Position numbers and translations under genes: made by a program
NCBI GenBank assembly: GCA_034509925.1
Contig: CM067527.1
Span: 14,199,415-14,263,414, forward strand
DNA: 64,000 nt
Origin: Hirudinaria manillensis
Lineage: Eukaryota; Annelida; Clitellata; Hirudinida; Hirudinidae
Reading direction: 5' to 3'
Notes under the pieces: generated by a model
Databases searched by the model: none
Told to the model about the DNA's origin: nothing
Seen by the model: only the letters and a program-made list of their open reading frames with translations
Part shown: positions 40,790 through 55,000 of the stretch, in pieces
Layout: the number at the start of each line of letters is the position of its first letter
Numbering within the stretch: the stretch's first letter is position 1

Positions 40790-43700
40790 AAGACGAGAAT
40801 TAATAAAACTGCACTTCCACTTTCCTTGTCAATAGATTATCAAGCAAATTATGTACCGTATTCGTCAAAAACACAATATAAACATAACCAAATTCACAAT
40901 GCATCAAGAGACCATGAGTCGGCAATTGATGAATGTAACAAGACTAGTTATATATCTGGCATTAAAGATATTGGGAACCCATTAAAGTTAAAGCAGATTA
41001 GGACAAAAAATGTTAACTGCATTACCAAGAATTGCAACGCAAGAATTGAAATAATGCAGTAACAGAGAGTCGTATGTTCCAAAAAAATTCTTCAGACGTA
41101 TTTATCGTGAAAAGAAATTTTGGAAAAATGACACATAGATTGCATATTCACTTATTAAAAACTCGTCAAAGCACATTAAGACAGCAAGAGATGATAAATC
41201 ATCACTTATAAATTAAAGTTATACAACTAACAAATTACCCTAGTAGTTTTACCACAAATTTGTCAAGGAGCGATAAATCAGTGTTAAAACAAGAGATGAA
41301 AACTCAGCTCTTAAAGAAACCAAAGAATTTAGTTGTATAATTGGTAATAAAATTATTGGAAACCCAAATAAAATTACAACCAGAATGCAATTAAAATAAG
41401 CGCTTTTTATTTTTAAAAAAATCTATCAAAACGTATTAAACGTTGACGATTTCTGGTAATAAAATTATTGGAAACCCAAATAAAATTAAAACCAGAGTGC
41501 AATAAAATAAATTAAAATAAGCGTTTTTTGTTTTTAAAAAATATATCAAAACGTATTAAACGTTGACGATTTTTAGTTGCAAAATTGGTAATAAAATTAT
41601 TGGAAACCCAAATAAAATTAAAACCAGAATGCAATTAAAATAAGCGCTTTTTATTTTTAAAAAAATCTATCAGAACGTATTAAACGTTGACGATTTCTGG
41701 TAATAAAATTATTGGAAACCCAAATAAAATTAAAACCAGAATGTAATGACAAAGTTGTGAATTACAACCAGAATGCAATTAAAATAAGCGCTTTTTATTT
41801 TTTAAAAAATCTCTCAAAACGTATTAAACATTGACGATTTCTGGTAATAAAATTATTGGAAACCCAAATAAAATTAAAACCAGAATGTAATGACAAAGTT
41901 GTGAATTACAACCAGAATGCAATTAAAATAAGCGCTTTTTATTTTTTAAAAAATCTCTCAAAACGTATTAAACATTGACGATTTCTGGTAATAAAATTAT
42001 TGGAAACCCAAATAAAATTAAAAACAGAATGCAATGAAATAAATAAAAATAAAAATAAGCGCTTTTTATTTTAAAAAAATATATCAAAACGTATTAAACG
42101 TTGACGATTTTTAGTTGCAAAATTGGTAATAAAATTATTGGAAACCCAAATAAAATTAAAACCAGAATGCAATTAAAATAAGCGCTTTTTATTTTTAAAA
42201 AATCTATCAGAACGTATTAAACGTTGACGATTTCTGGTAATAAAATTATTGGAAACCCAAATAAAATTAAAACCAGAATGCAATGACAAAGTTGTGAATT
42301 ACAACCAGAATGCAATTAAAATAAGCGCTTTTTATTTTTTAAAAAATCTATCAAAACGTATTAAACATTGACGATTTCTGGTAATAAAATTATTGGAAAC
42401 CCAAATAAAATTAAAAACAGAATGCAATGAAATAAATAAAAATAAAAATAAGCGCTTTTTATTTTAAAAAATATCAAAACGTTGACGATTTTTAGTTGCC
42501 TAGTTGGTAATAAAATTATTGGAAACCCAAATAAAATTAAAACCAGAATGCAATTAAAATAAGCGCTTTTTATTTTTAAAAAAATATCAAAACGTATTAG
42601 ACGTTGACGATTTTTAGTTTCATAATTGGTAATAAAATTATTGGAAACCCAAATAAAATTAAAACCAGAATGCAATTAAAATAAGCGCTTTTTATTTTAA
42701 AAAAATCTATCAAAACGTATTAAACGTTGACGATTTCTGGTAATAAAATTATTGGAAACCCAAATAAAATTAAGACCAGAATGCAATGACAAAGTTGTGA
42801 ATTACAACCAGAATGCAATTAAAATAAGCGCTTTTTATTTTTAAAAAATCTATCAAAACGTATTAAACGTTGACGATTTCTGGTAATAAAATTATTGGAA
42901 ACCCAAATAAAATTAAAAACAGAATGCAATGAAATAAATAAAAATAAAAATAAGCGCTTTTTATTTTAAAAATATCAAAACGTTGACGATTTTTAGTTGC
43001 CTAATTGGTAATAAAATTATTGGAAACCCAAATAAAATTAAAACCAGAATGCAATTAAAATAAGCGCTTTTTATTTTTAAAAAATCTATCAAAACGTATT
43101 AAACGTTGACGATTTCTGGTAATAAAATTATTGGAAACCCAAATAAAATTAAAACCAGAATGCAATGAAATAAATTAAAATAAGCGCTTTTTATTTAAAA
43201 ATATATCAAAACGTATTACACGTTGACGATTTTTAGTTGCCTAATTGGTAATAAAATTATTGGAAACCCAAATAAAATTAAAACCATAATGCAATAAATT
43301 AAAATATGTGCTTCTTATTTAAAAAGATCCATCAAAACGTATTAAACGTTGACGATTTTTAAGAACGACGAGTGGGGTGTATTGGAATGCTAAAAAATAC
43401 CAGAAAATGCTACGCATTACTAGTATCCAAGCTACACCAAAATATAATCTCAGTGTTCAATGAAATTCTAAAGCGTATTAACGATAAAAGAATTTAAGAA
43501 CAAAGTGAATAAAAGCAATTATAAGGTTATGCAGAGAAATACCATAAAATTGCAACGCAAGAAATGGTATTGAAGCAATATAGAAGCAAGCAAGTGTGTT
43601 TCAAACAAAACACCGATAACCACTGAGAAAATCCCAGGATTATCAAGTGAACAAAATACGAATACTTCAACAGACAAAATACAAGGCAAAATACCGTTAA

Positions 43701-44162
43701 TACGATTAAACTCACTAGGCCCTCGGCAGTTCTGCCCTCTAAGGTGAGCGAATAAGCGAAAAACGAGAAGATCGAAAAGCGGAAAATATTGTCCTTATAT
43801 AGCCGAGAAAGGTCCAGTGTTGACCAATAGGAGACTCCTGAGCGGCGGTGGGAGCACTGCTTCCACTGTCCTTTGAAGTGTTCATGCTGGCTAGCTTCTC
43901 TCTCCTAGAGGGGAGGTGGTGTCCTAGGAACTAGTTAATTAGTTATGCAGGCGTGAGTCATTACATCGAGTTCAGGCCAGCCATTGTGTAATGCATCATT
44001 GGCCCAGAACTAGGCGGCAAGATGGCTACGTCCCTTAGGAAGGAGATTACTTCCTTTTTTGAACGCCAAGATGACGGAAAGGTTCCTAGAGAATATCATC
44101 TCTAGTCCTTTCGATTGATTCATAATTGCAGATAAATCTAATAACAAAGATGGTATTAGGCA
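40790..44162 (+). repeat. Subtelomeric repeat T, copy 1 (about 3.4 kb, right end present)
   Basis: Begins AAGACGAGAATTAATAAAAC. After about 550 bp of leader, 41340-43350 is a tandem array of roughly 18 units of about 107-140 bp, each carrying ATTATTGGAAACCC, CCAGAATGCAAT, AAGCGCTTTTTATTT and AAACGTTGACGATTT. Then come about 800 bp of non-tandem sequence including CACTAGGCCCTCGG (43713-43726), ending GATGGTATTAGGCA against TTAGGG. The leader itself has a decayed relative of the array unit (GGGAACCCATTAAAGTTAAA). Confidence 0.9.
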
Positions 44163-44173
44163 GGGTTAGGGTT
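44163..44173 (+). repeat. Interstitial telomeric repeat (about 2 units)
   Basis: A minimal GGGTTAGGGTT tract between T1 and T2. Confidence 0.9.
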
Positions 44174-46048
44174 AAAGACGAGAATTAATAAAACTGCACT
44201 TCCACTTTCCTTGTCAATAGATTATCAAGCAAATTATGTACCGTATTCGTCAAAAACACAATATAAACATAACCAAATTCACAATGCATCAAGAGACCAT
44301 GAGTCGGCAATTGATGAATGTAACAAGACTAGTTATATATCTGGCATTAAAGATATTGGGAACCCATTAAAGTTAAAGCAGATTAGGACAAAAAATGTTA
44401 ACTGCATTACCAAGAATTGCAACGCAAGAATTGAAATAATGCAGTAACAGAGAGTCGTATGTTCCAAAAAAATTCTTCAGACGTATTTATCGTGAAAAGA
44501 AATTTTGGAAAAATGACACATAGATTGCATATTCACTTATTAAAAACTCGTCAAAGCACATTAAGACAGCAAGAGATGATAAATCATCACTTATAAATTA
44601 AAGTTATACAACTAACAAATTACCCTAGTAGTTTTACCACAAATTTGTCAAGGAGCGATAAATCAGTGTTAAAACAAGAGATGAAAACTCAGCTCTTAAA
44701 GAAACCAAAGAATTTAGTTGTATAATTGGTAATAAAATTATTGGAAACCCAAATAAAATTACAACCAGAATGCAATTAAAATAAGCGCTTTTTATTTTTA
44801 AAAAAATCTATCAAAACGTATTAAACGTTGACGATTTCTGGTAATAAAATTATTGGAAACCCAAATAAAATTAAAACCAGAGTGCAATAAAATAAATTAA
44901 AATAAGCGTTTTTTGTTTTTAAAAAATATATCAAAACGTATTAAACGTTGACGATTTTTAGTTGCAAAATTGGTAATAAAATTATTGGAAACCCAAATAA
45001 AATTAAAACCAGAATGCAATTAAAATAAGCGCTTTTTATTTTTAAAAAAATCTATCAGAACGTATTAAACGTTGACGATTTCTGGTAATAAAATTATTGG
45101 AAACCCAAATAAAATTAAAACCAGAATGTAATGACAAAGTTGTGAATTACAACCAGAATGCAATTAAAATAAGCGCTTTTTATTTTTTAAAAAATCTCTC
45201 AAAACGTATTAAACATTGACGATTTCTGGTAATAAAATTATTGGAAACCCAAATAAAATTAAAAACAGAATGCAATGAAATAAATAAAAATAAAAATAAG
45301 CGCTTTTTATTTTAAAAAAATATATCAAAACGTATTAAACGTTGACGATTTTTAGTTGTATAATTGGTAATAAAATTATTGGAAACCCAAATAAAATTAA
45401 AACCAGAATGCAATTAAAATAAGCGCTTTCTATTTTTAAAAAAATCTATCAAACGTATTAAACGTTGACGATTTCTGGTAATAAAATTATTGGAAACCCA
45501 AATAAAATTAAAACCAGAGTGCAATAAAATAAATTAAAATAAGCGTTTTTTGTTTTTAAAAAATATATCAAAACGTATTAAACGTTGACGATTTTTAGTT
45601 GCAAAATTGGTAATAAAATTATTGGAAACCCAAATAAAATTAAAACCAGAATGCAATTAAAATAAGCGCTTTTTATTTTTAAAAAATCTATCAGAACGTA
45701 TTAAACGTTGACGATTTCTGGTAATAAAATTATTGGAAACCCAAATAAAATTAAAACCAGAATGCAATGACAAAGTTGTGAATTACAACCAGAATGCAAT
45801 TAAAATAAGCGCTTTTTATTTTTTAAAAAATCTATCAAAACGTATTAAACATTGACGATTTCTGGTAATAAAATTATTGGAAACCCAAATAAAATTAAAA
45901 ACAGAATGCAATGAAATAAATAAAAATAAAAATAAGCGCTTTTTATTTTAAAAAATATCAAAACGTTGACGATTTTTAGTTGCCTAGTTGGTAATAAAAT
46001 TATTGGAAACCCAAATAAAATTAAAACCAGAATGCAATTAAAATAAGC
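44174..46048 (+). repeat. Subtelomeric repeat T, copy 2 (right part missing)
   Basis: Same start as T1; the first ~900 bp match with a constant offset of 3385 bp and look identical. The array has fewer units and is cut in mid-unit at AATAAGCG, directly joined to TTAGGG. It lacks the distal 800 bp of T1. Confidence 0.9.
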
Positions 46049-46133
46049 GGGTTAGGGTTAGGGTTAGGGTTAGGGTTAGGGTTAGGGTTAGGGTTAGGGT
46101 TAGGGTTAGGGTTAGGGTTAGGGTTAGGGTTAG
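46049..46133 (+). repeat. Interstitial telomeric repeat 3, (TTAGGG)~14
   Basis: Perfect rightward tract joining truncated T2 to S2. Confidence 0.97.
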
Positions 46134-46397
46134 GATAGGAGAAAAAAATGTCGTTCCGCTTTCGCAGAAGAAAACATTTGCTTTAATCGTGAGACCGCTT
46201 TTTACGACCTACGCTCCTTAGAGCGGATCCGTAATTAGTCGAATTTTACGGCTAATATTGTTCGAAGAAGGTGACCAAGGAGTGAGTGCTATATAATTTT
46301 GTCGCAAATAGTTGATTAGTCGTTATCACGAGAATCGATATATTTTAGCGACATCTGACGAGTGTCCTTATTTGGTGGCTTCTTCTTCTTCTTATTC

Positions 46398-46461
<64 letters not shown>

Positions 46462-46581
46462 CGTTATTGTTATTATTATAATTATTATTAATGTTATTAA
46501 TATTATTATTATTATTATTATTGCTATTATTATTGTTGTTATTATTATCATCATTACTATTATTATTGTTATTATTATTAC

Positions 46582-46655
<74 letters not shown>

Positions 46656-46692
46656 GGGTTAGGGTTAGTGGTTAGGGTTAGGGTTTATTAAC

Positions 46693-46727
<35 letters not shown>

Positions 46728-49700
46728 CATTATTATTATTATTATTGTTAAGTCTTGCAATCCTTTGAGCGACATCTAGCGGGTATTCTTATGCTATGGA
46801 AAAAGCTATTGTAATTCCAATTAGCAAGAATATGAGCCAGAATGCAAGATATGGCATTTGTATGTAGCCGTGTATAATATCGGATTATTTTAATCCCGAT
46901 TTATAACGACCTTGATGCAAATCTTGCAATCATTAAAGCGACATCTAGCGGGTATTCTTATGCGATGGAAAAAAGCTATTGTAATTCCAGTAGCAAGAAT
47001 ATGAGCTAGAATGCAAGATATAACATTTGTATGTAGCCGTGTATAATGTCGGATTAGATTAATCCTGATTTATAACGACCCTGATGTAAATCTTGCAAAC
47101 ATTAAAGCGACATCTAGCGGGTATTCTTATGCGATGGAAAAAAGCTATTGTAATTCCAGTAGCAAGAATATGAGCCAGAATGCAAGATATAACATTTGTA
47201 AGTAGCCGTGTATAATTTCGGATTAGATTAATCTTGATTTATAACGACCCTGATGTACAACTTGCAATTATTACAGGTTTCTGCGCCATCTAGCGTGTAT
47301 TCATATCGTAGCGAATGTTGTTTAAACCGAGCTACCTTTGCCTTATAATGCAAACACAATGGAAAACAATTGCAATTCCATTGTAAAGAATAATGCTAGA
47401 ATGCAAGATATAAAGTTTTGCAGAGAGTTATGTGCAGCGTCGGATTAGATTAATCGTAACTCACCAAAACTCGGATGCTAACCTTGTGGCAGAAACAAGA
47501 CGAACATTGATAAGATAATCCGTTTAATACATTTTTAAAAAACATTTATTTAAAAACATTTTTATACCACTAGGCCCTCGGTTGTCGTACAACCCTCGAA
47601 GGTGGAAAATGTAGATCAAAACGGAAAAACGTGGCTATTTAACCACGATCGAAATAGTCATTAGTCAGTCGTTCTAATGACGTGTCACGATGAGCAGTTC
47701 CTACTGGATACTGGCGGTGTAGACAGGCAACCATGGGGGGTGTCTCGTCAGCACGGCTGCTTGTCTTGGAAATGTTCGTGTCAGGTCGCTTGTAGGCTCG
47801 TTGGGGGTCCGTGACGAAGATTAATTGCCTTTTAAACGATCTTCGCAAATATTTATTCGAGTTGATCGCAAGAGAGATTTTTTATTATTAAGAGAGTCAG
47901 TTTTTAGACTCATAAAGTAGTGCCAAACACATTGATGTCAAATGGGATATTGCCAGAAGAATTATAGGCAACACGGTTTTCTGGATAACCATGAAGTCAA
48001 TTAAATTCTAGTTTCCGTCGACAGATGGTAGGTTCACTCTCGGTTTCCGATGAATTTCCGATCGTATTCCGGGGGGTTTTGGTCCTTTGGACTGAGCCCT
48101 GGAGCCCATGAAACTTCCGTCGATAGATGGCGGGTTCGGGTTTTAATATTTGGCGGATTTCTGCCCGGTTTTCGGTGAATTTTTCACCGTATTCCGAGAA
48201 GCTTTGGTCCAGTGGACTGAGCCTTGAAATCCATTAAACAATGACAGATAACAGGTTCCCGACCCGTATTTGATGAATTTTCATTTCCGGGAATCAGCTA
48301 ACTGAAATGTTTAATATCCGTCGACAGGTGGCAGGTTCTCGTCCGGTTTTCGATGAAGTTTTCATCTTAATCGGGGGCTTTTCAAAAAGCTCTGGAGACT
48401 GCAAATCAAGTCGATTTAAATCCATTCGGATTTATTGTAAATAAGAGATTATGCATTGAGAAATAGCCGTTTGACGGTTAAAACTCGCAATGAATCTCGT
48501 CAAATTGGAACGTTTCCTTGCGGGAGGCGCTCGGTACGAAATTAGAATCGATAGATCGAGTTGACGAGAATCGATAAGTTTCAGTGATCTCTGGTGGGTT
48601 AAGAAGAAAGAAAAGAAAATGAATGAATTTTAAGAACTAGCGTAGAAGTTTACAATATGTGAGATTAAAAATTCGACAAATTGGATTATCGAAAGTTTAA
48701 ATTCAGCGACCTCTAGTGAAAGTTCTTGTCGAAAGTATTAAGAAGAAGTCTAAGAACAATGGTTAACGTAGGATGGACTTAAATTATTTTTCAATTTAAG
48801 TGTCCTCCTACATTTTAATTTATACATTTATAAATTATAGTCTAGACGCAGGATCAAAAAATCGATAAGTCAATTTGCTGAGAATCGATTAATTTCCGCG
48901 ACATCTAGTGAGCGTTCTTATTTGGGACCAAGGGGATTTCCAGAGTGTAGGATAAGTTTAAATTATTCTTTAATTTAAAATGAGTCCTACGGATAAATGC
49001 CCTAATTTATATAAATTTATATAATATAAATATAAATTCATAAAAAAGGCGCTCGGTACGAAACTAGTATCGATAGATCGTGTTGACGAGAATCGATAAA
49101 TTTCAGCGATCTCTGGTGGGTTAAGTAGAAAGAAAAGAAGAGAAGAATGACTTGTAAGAACTAGCGTAGAAGTTTATAATGTGAGATTAAAAATTTGACA
49201 AATTGGATTATCGAAAGTTTAATTTCAGCGACCTCTAGCGAAAGTTCTTGTCGAAAGTATTAAGAAGAAGTCTAAGAACAATGGTTAACGTAGGATGGAC
49301 TTAAATTATTTTTCAATTTAAGGGTCCTCCTACATTTTAATTTATACATTTATAAATTATAGTCTAGACGCAGGATCAAAAAATCGATAAGTCAGTTTAC
49401 TGAGAATCGATTAGTTTCTGCGACATCTAGCGGGCGTTCTTATTTGGGATCAAAGGAATTTCCAGAGTGTAGGATAAATTTAAATTATTCTTTAATTTAA
49501 AATGAGTCCTACGGATAAATGCCTTAATTTATATAAATTTATATAATATAAATTCATAAAATAGGCGCTCGGTACGAAACTAGTATCGATAGATCGCGTT
49601 GACGAGAATCGATAAATTTCAGCGATCTCTGGTGGGTTAAGTAGAAAGAAAAGAAGAGAAGAATGACTTGTAAGAACTAGCGTAGAGGTTTATAATGTGA

Positions 49701-51397
49701 GATTAAAAATTTGACAAATTGGATTATCGAAAGTTTAATTTCAGCGACCTCTAGCGAAAGTTCTTGTCGAAAGTATTAAGAAGAAGTCTAAGAACAATGG
49801 TTAACGTAGGATGGACTTAAATTATTTTTCAATTTAAGGGTCCTCCTACATTTTAATTTATACATTTATAAATTATAGTCTAGACGCAGGATCAAAAAAT
49901 CGATAAGTCAATTTGCTGAGAATCGATTAATTTCCGCGACATCTAGTGAGCGTTCTTATTTGGGACCAAGGGGATTTCCAGAGTGTAGGATAAGTTTAAA
50001 TTATTCTTTAATTTAAAATGAGTCCTACGGATAAATGCCCTAATTTATATAAATTTATATAATATAAATATAAATTCATAAAAAAGGCGCTCGGTACGAA
50101 ACTAGTATCGATAGATCGTGTTGACGAGAATCGATAAATTTCAGCGATCTCTGGTGGGTTAAGTAGAAAGAAAAGAAGAGAAGAATGACTTGTAAGAACT
50201 AGCGTAGAAGTTTATAATGTGAGATTAAAAATTTGACAAATTGGATTATCGAAAGTTTAATTTCAGCGACCTCTAGCGAAAGTTCTTGTCGAAAGTATTA
50301 AGAAGAAGTCTAAGAACAATGGTTAACGTAGGATGGACTTAAATTATTTTTCAATTTAAGGGTCCTCCTACATTTTAATTTATACATTTATAAATTATAG
50401 TCTAGACGCAGGATCAAAAAATCGATAAGTCAGTTTACTGAGAATCGATTAGTTTCTGCGACATCTAGCGGGCGTTCTTATTTGGGATCAAAGGAATTTC
50501 CAGAGTGTAGGATAAATTTAAATTATTCTTTAATTTAAAATGAGTCCTACGGATAAATGCCTTAATTTATATAAATTTATATAATATAAATTCATAAAAT
50601 AGGCGCTCGGTACGAAACTAGTATCGATAGATCGCGTTGACGAGAATCGATAAATTTCAGCGATCTCTGGTGGGTTAAGTAGAAAGAAAAGAAGAGAAGA
50701 ATGACTTGTAAGAACTAGCGTAGAGGTTTATAATGTGAGATTAAAAATTTGACAAATTGGATTATCGAAAGTTTAATTTCAGCGACCTCTAGCGAAAGTT
50801 CTTGTCGAAAGTATTAAGAAGAAGTCTAAGAACAATGGTTAACGTAGGATGGACTTAAATTATTTTTCAATTTAAGGGTCCTCCTACATTTTAATTTATA
50901 CATTTATAAATTATAGTCTAGACGCAGGATCAAAAAATCGATAAGTCAGTTTACTGAGAATCGATTAGTTTCTGCGACATCTAGCGGGCGTTCTTATTTG
51001 GGATCAAAGGAATTTCCAGAGTGTAGGATAAATTTAAATTATTCTTTAATTTAAAATGAGTCCTACGGATAAATGCCTTAATTTATATAAATTTATATAA
51101 TATAAATTCATAAAATAGGCGCTCGGTACGAAACTAGTATCGATAGATCGCGTTGACGAGAATCGATAAATTTCAGCGATCTCTGGTGGGTTAAGTAGAA
51201 AGAAAAGAAGAGAAGAATGACTTGTAAGAACTAGCGTAGAGGTTTATAATGTGAGATTAAAAATTTGACAAATTGGATTATCGAAAGTTTAATTTCAGCG
51301 ACCTCTAGCGAAAGTTCTTGTCGAAAGTATTAAGAAGAAGTCTAAGAACAATGGTTAACGTAGGATGGACTTAAATTATTTTTCAATTTAAGGGTCC
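46134..51397 (+). repeat. Subtelomeric repeat S, copy 2 (right part missing)
   Basis: Same order as S1: leader; ATT microsatellite (46380-46745) with telomeric patch (about 46655-46686); the ~169-bp block with one more unit than S1 (boxes at 46769, 46938, 47107, 47283); CACTAGGCCCTCGG (47568-47581); the CCGTCGAYAG block; and the 516-bp array from 48535. It ends abruptly inside array unit 6 at AAGGGTCC, where TTAGGG starts. Confidence 0.9.
48535..51397 (+). repeat. 516-bp tandem array in S2, 5.5 units
   Basis: Units start at AGGCGCTCGGTACGAA: 48535, 49047, 49563, 50085, 50601 and 51117 (cut). Spacings are 512-522 bp. Two unit types can be told apart (TTTCCGCGACATCTAGTGAG with ACCAAGGGG, versus TTTCTGCGACATCTAGCGGG with GATCAAAGG) in the order A, B, A, B, B, giving a ~1040-bp higher-order repeat. 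Each unit contains two 44-nt hairpins and at least three copies of the GCGAYMTCTRG box. Confidence 0.93.
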
Positions 51398-51522
51398 AGG
51401 GTTAGGGTTAGGGTTAGGGTTAGGGTTAGGGTTAGGTTAGGGTTAGGGTTAGGGTTAGGGTTAGGGTTAGGGTTAGGGTTAGGGTTAGGGTTAGGGTTAG
51501 GGTTAGGGTTAGGGTTAGGGTT
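51398..51522 (+). repeat. Interstitial telomeric repeat 4, (TTAGGG)~20
   Basis: The longest telomeric tract in the window, rightward, with one unit short by one base (GGGTTAGGTTAGGG). It joins truncated S2 to S3. Confidence 0.97.
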
Positions 51523-51795
51523 AAGATAGGAGAAAAAAAATGTCGTTCCGCTTTCGCAGAAGAAAACATTTGCTTTAATCGTGAGACCGCTTTTTACGAC
51601 CTACGCTCCTTAGAGCGGATCCGTAATTAGTCGAATTTTACGGCTAATATTGTTCGAAGAAGGTGACCAAGGAGTGAGTGCTATATAATTTTGTCGCAAA
51701 TAGTTGATTAGTCGTTATCACGAGAATCGATATATTTTAGCGACCTCTGACGAGTGTCCTTATTTGGTGGTTTCTTCTTCTTCTTCTTCTTATTC

Positions 51796-51826
<31 letters not shown>

Positions 51827-52000
51827 CGTTATTGTTATTATTATAATTATTATTAATGTTATTAATATTATTATTATTATTATTATTGCTATTATTATTG
51901 TTATTATTATCATCATTACTATTATTATTGTTATTATTATTACTATTATTATTATGATTATTATTCTTATTACCATTATTATTATTATTATTATTTATTA

Positions 52001-52048
<48 letters not shown>

Positions 52049-55000
52049 TGGGTTAGGGTTAGGGTTAGTGGGTTAGGGTTAGGGTTTATTAACGTTATTA
52101 TTATTGTTATTATATTATTATTATTATTATTATTATTATCATTATTATTATTGTTGTTAAGTCTTGCAATCCTTTGAGCGACATCTAGCGGGTATTCTTA
52201 TGCTATGGAAAAAGCTATTGTAATTCCAATTAGCAAGAATATGAGCCAGAATGCAAGATATGGCATTTGTATGTAGCCGTGTATAATATCGGATTATTTT
52301 AATCCCGATTTATAACGACCTTGATGCAAATCTTGTAATCATTAAAGCGACATCTAGCGGGTATTCTTATGCGATGGAAAAAAGCTATTGTAATTCCAGT
52401 AGCAAGAATATGAGCTGGAATGCAAGATATAACATTTGTATGTAGCCGTGTATAATGTCGGATTAGATTAATCCTGATTTATAACGACCCTGATGTAAAT
52501 CTTGCAAACATTAAAGCGACATCTAGCGGGTATTCTTATGCGATGGAAAAAAGCTATTGTAATTCCAGTAGCAAGAATATGAGCCAGAATGCAAGATATA
52601 ACATTTGTAAGTAGCCGTGTATAATTTCGGATTAGATTAATCTTGATTTATAACGACCCTGATGTACAACTTGCAATTATTACAGGTTTCTGCGCCATCT
52701 AGCGTGTATTCATATCGTAGCGAATGTTGTTTAAACCGAGCTACTTTTGCCTTATAATGCAAACACAATGGAAAACAATTGCAATTCCATTGTAAAGAAT
52801 AATGCTAGAATGCAAGATCTAAATTTTTGCAGAGAGTTATGTGCAGCGTCGGATTAGATTAATCGTAACTCACCAAAACTCGGGTGCTAACCTTGTGGCA
52901 GAAACAAGACGAACATTGATACGATAATCCGTTTAATACATTTTTAAAAAACATTTATTTAAAAACATTTTTATACCACTAGGCCCTCGGTTGTCGTACA
53001 ACCCTCGAAGGTGGAAAATGTAGATCAAAACGGAAAAACGTGGCTATTTAACCACGATCGAAATAGTCATTAGCCAGTCGTTCTAATGACGTGTCTCGTT
53101 GAGCAGTTCCCACTGGATACTGGCGGTGTAGACAGACAACCATGGGGGGTGTCTCGTCAGCATGGCTGCTCGTCTTGGAAATGTTCGTGTCAGGTCGCTT
53201 GTAGGCTCGTTGGGGGTCCGTGACGAAGATTAATTGCCTTTTAAACGATCTTCGCAAATATTTATTCGAGTTGATCGCAAGAGAGATTTTTTATTTTTAA
53301 GAGAGAGTCAGTTTTTAGACTCATATAGTAGTGCCAAACACATTGATGTCAGATGAGATATTGCCAGGAGAATTATAGGCAACACGGTTTTCTGGATAAC
53401 CATGAAGTCAATTAAATTCTAGTTTCCGTCGACAGATGGTAGGTTCACTCTCGGTTTCAGATGAATTTTTGATCGTATTCCGAGGGGTTTTGGTCCTTTG
53501 GACTGGGCCCTGGAGCCCATGAAACTTTCGTCGATAGATGGCGGGTTCGGGTTTTAATATTTAGCGGATTTTTGCCCGGTTTTCGGTGAATTTTTCGCCG
53601 TATTCCGAGGAGCTTTGGTCCAATAGACTTAGCCCTGAAATCCATTAAACAATGACAGATAACAGATTCCCGACCCGTTTTTGATGAATTTTCATCTCCG
53701 GGAGTCAGTTAACTGAAATGTTTAATATCCGTCGACAGGTGGCAGGTTCTCGCCCGGTTTTCGATGAAGTTTTCATCTAAATCGGGGGTTTTTTTAAAAA
53801 AAGCTCTGGAGACTGCAAATCGAGTCGATTTAAATCCATTCGGATTTATTGTAAATGAGAGATTATGCATTGAGAAATAGCCGTTTGACGGTTAACACTC
53901 GCAGTGAATCTCTGCACATTGGAACGCTTCCTTGCGGGAGGTGCTCATTACGAAATTAGAATCGATAGATCGAGTTGACGAGAATCGATAAGTTTCAGTG
54001 ATCTCTGGTAGAAAGAAAAGAAATTGAATGAATTGATTGTAAGGACTAGCGTAGAAGTTTACAATATGTGAGATTATAAATTCGACAAATTGGATTATCG
54101 AAAGTTTAATTTCAGCGACCTCTAGCGAAAGTTCTTGTTGAAAGTATTAAGAAGAAAGAAGAAAGAAGAAGTCTAAGAACCATGCTTAACGTAGGGTGGA
54201 CTTAAATTATTTTTCAATTTAAGAGTCCTCCTACATATTAATTTATACATTTATAAATTATAGCCTAGACGCAGGATCAGAAATCGATAAGTCTGTTTGC
54301 TGAGAATCGATTAATTTCCGCGACATCTAGCGGGCGTTCTTATTTGGGACCAAGGGAATTTCCAGAGTGTAGGATAAGTTTAAATTATTCGTTAATTTAA
54401 AATGAGTCCTACGGATAAATGCCTTAATTTATATAAATTTATATAATATAAATATAAATTCATAAAATAGGCGCTCGGTACGAAACTAGTATCGATAGAT
54501 CGAGTTGACGAGAATCGATAAATTTCAGCGCTCTCTGGTAAAAGGAAAGAAAATGAATGAATGTAAGAACTAGCGTGGAAGTTTACAATATGTGAGATTA
54601 TAAATTCGACAAATCGGATTATCGAAAGTTTAATTTCAGCGACCTCTAGCGAAAGTTCTTGTTGAAAGTATTAAGAAGAAAGAAGAAGTCTAAGAACCAT
54701 GGTTAACGTAGGGTGGACTTAAATTATTTTTCAATTTAAGAGTCCTCCTACGTATTAATTTATACATTTATAAATTATAGTCTAGACGCAGGATCAAAAA
54801 ATCGATAAGTCAATTTGCTGAGAATCGATTAGTTTCCGCGACATCTAGCGGGCGTTCTTATTTGGGCTCAAAGGAATTTCCAGAGAGTAGGATAAATTTA
54901 AATTATTCGTTAATTTAAAATGAGTCCTACGGATAAATGCCTTAGTTTATATAAATTTATATAATATAAATCTAAATTCATAAAATAGGCGCTCGGTACG

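Noticed and set aside
40826-44447. Identical 78-residue open frames in T1 and T2
   Set aside because: Part of the T leader, which itself resembles a decayed array unit. Identity reflects recent duplication, and the frame has no Kozak, splice or domain support.
41340-46048. Tandem arrays considered as CRISPR
   Set aside because: Units are contiguous, diverged and without unique spacers, in a eukaryotic subtelomere.
51398-51522. Longest TTAGGG tract considered as the true chromosome end
   Set aside because: Subtelomeric S3 continues directly after it, so it is interstitial in this assembly.
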